Positions 5,722-6,299 of a DNA stretch of 6,299 nucleotides are shown piece by piece (position 1 is the stretch's first letter; every line of letters starts with the position of its first letter). The notes under the pieces are model-generated. The model searched no databases and was not told where the DNA came from. It saw nothing but the letters and a program-made list of their open reading frames with translations. Origin of the DNA: Georgenia sp. GTDB taxonomy: Bacteria > Actinomycetota > Actinomycetes > Actinomycetales > Actinomycetaceae. The stretch is taken from the NCBI GenBank assembly GCA_027322565.1, contig DAHVRG010000019.1, forward strand, positions 1 through 6,299, given 5' to 3'. Both the position numbers and the translations under genes were made by a program.

Positions 5722-6299
5722 TGACGACGTACGCCATGCCCGAGATCTCCCGCCCGCCCGCTGCCGAGCCGGGCACCGTCTACCTCGTCTCCTCCGGCGA
5801 CCTGCGCGAGTCGGCCAACACCGCGAGCTGGCCGGTGCAGCAGGAGCTGGAGGCGATGCTCACCCGGGCGATCGAGGCCCGCGGGCACCGGGTGGTGCGG
5901 GCGCACGACGTCGACCCGGCCACCGGGCACGGGTTCATCAGCAGCCAGCGGATGGGGCTGGAGGTCTTCGCGCGCATCCCCCGCGACGTGCCGCTCGTCG
6001 TCGCCATCGGGAACTGGCAGTACTCCCACCACGTCCTGCCCGGGCTGCGCACCCACGAGGGCCCGATCCTCACCGTGGCGAACTTCCTCCCGGACTGGCC
6101 GGGGCTCGTCGGGCTGCTCGGGCTCAACGGCGGCCTGACGAAGATGGGCAAGCCGTACTCCACGCTCTGGAACGTGGACGGGAGCGACGCGTGGTTCACC
6201 GAGCAGCTGGCCCGCTGGCTCGAGCACGGTGCCGTCACCCACGACGACTCGCACGTGCGTCCGCTACCGCCGCTGCCCGACTCCGCGGAGACCGCGCTG
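5721..6299 (+). CDS. L-fucose/L-arabinose isomerase family protein (N-terminal part, 3' end outside window)
   Basis: The frame stays open for 193 codons to the window edge. After about 17 variable residues, TVYLVSSGDLRESANTASWP (19-38) starts the first Rossmann-like strand and loop of the isomerase fold. Next come a helix (QELEAMLTRAIEARGHRVVR), GHGFISSQRMGLEVF (69-83), IGNWQYSHHVLPGLRTHEGP (96-115), ILTVANFLPDWPGLVGLLGL (116-135), and NGGLTKMGKPYSTLW (136-150). The WQYSHHVL-to-ANFxxxWPGLVG block is, from memory, characteristic of fucose/arabinose isomerase-like proteins, which interconvert aldoses and ketoses with a divalent metal. The metal-ligand region lies further downstream, so activity cannot be judged. 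Members have about 470 or more residues, so more than half is missing. The LacI-type repressor gene and an operator-overlapped promoter directly upstream fit a sugar-inducible catabolic operon continuing to the right. L-fucose, L-arabinose, D-arabinose or another sugar are all possible substrates. Confidence 0.85.
   Translation, partial: MTTYAMPEISRPPAAEPGTVYLVSSGDLRESANTASWPVQQELEAMLTRAIEARGHRVVRAHDVDPATGHGFISSQRMGLEVFARIPRDVPLVVAIGNWQYSHHVLPGLRTHEGPILTVANFLPDWPGLVGLLGLNGGLTKMGKPYSTLWNVDGSDAWFTEQLARWLEHGAVTHDDSHVRPLPPLPDSAETAL

Noticed and set aside
5370..6254. A 294-codon minus-strand open frame opposite the isomerase start
   Set aside because: The plus strand encodes a recognisable isomerase N-terminus with a ribosome site and promoter; the minus frame spans three functional elements and shows no family.

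Overview
The window is very GC-rich, with G or C at nearly every third codon position and long spurious open frames on the opposite strand. Together with the gene families present, this points to an actinobacterial chromosome, plausibly one of the sugar-degrading Micrococcales (Cellulomonas-like). That placement is an inference; there is no rRNA or other marker to confirm it. I see no insertion sequence, CRISPR array, tRNA or prophage gene. It reads as ordinary chromosomal coding DNA with two regulatory units back to back.

Left part (1-690). The C-terminal two thirds of a medium-chain NADPH:quinone-reductase-type dehydrogenase runs rightward off the left edge. Its stop lies 25 bp from the stop of a convergent gene.

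Middle part (688-4329, minus strand). Three genes read leftward in the order flavin-dependent monooxygenase-like protein, LuxR-type regulator with a helical-repeat sensor region, alpha/beta hydrolase. The gaps are 30 and 84 bp, so they are probably one transcription unit. The first gene has no Shine-Dalgarno sequence but has a TAGCGT hexamer seven bases before its ATG, which suggests a leaderless transcript. A plausible reading is an oxidation-plus-hydrolysis pair acting on small molecules with its own regulator; the substrate is unknown.

Intergenic 4330-4549. This divergent regulatory region holds the putative leaderless promoter, a 16-bp inverted repeat, and a LacI-type operator-like sequence.

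Right part (4550-6299, plus strand). A LacI-family repressor is followed by the N-terminal 193 residues of a protein of the L-fucose/L-arabinose isomerase family that runs off the right edge. The gap between them holds a hairpin, a TTGACT -35 box, and an AT-rich near-palindrome GTAATCGATTTC. The same 12-mer, inverted and with one mismatch, lies upstream of the lacI-type gene. This pair of sites is the strongest regulatory signal here: it suggests the repressor controls both the sugar isomerase gene and its own transcription. The repressor also lacks two residues of the family's conserved VGFDD effector-pocket motif, so its ligand response may be atypical.
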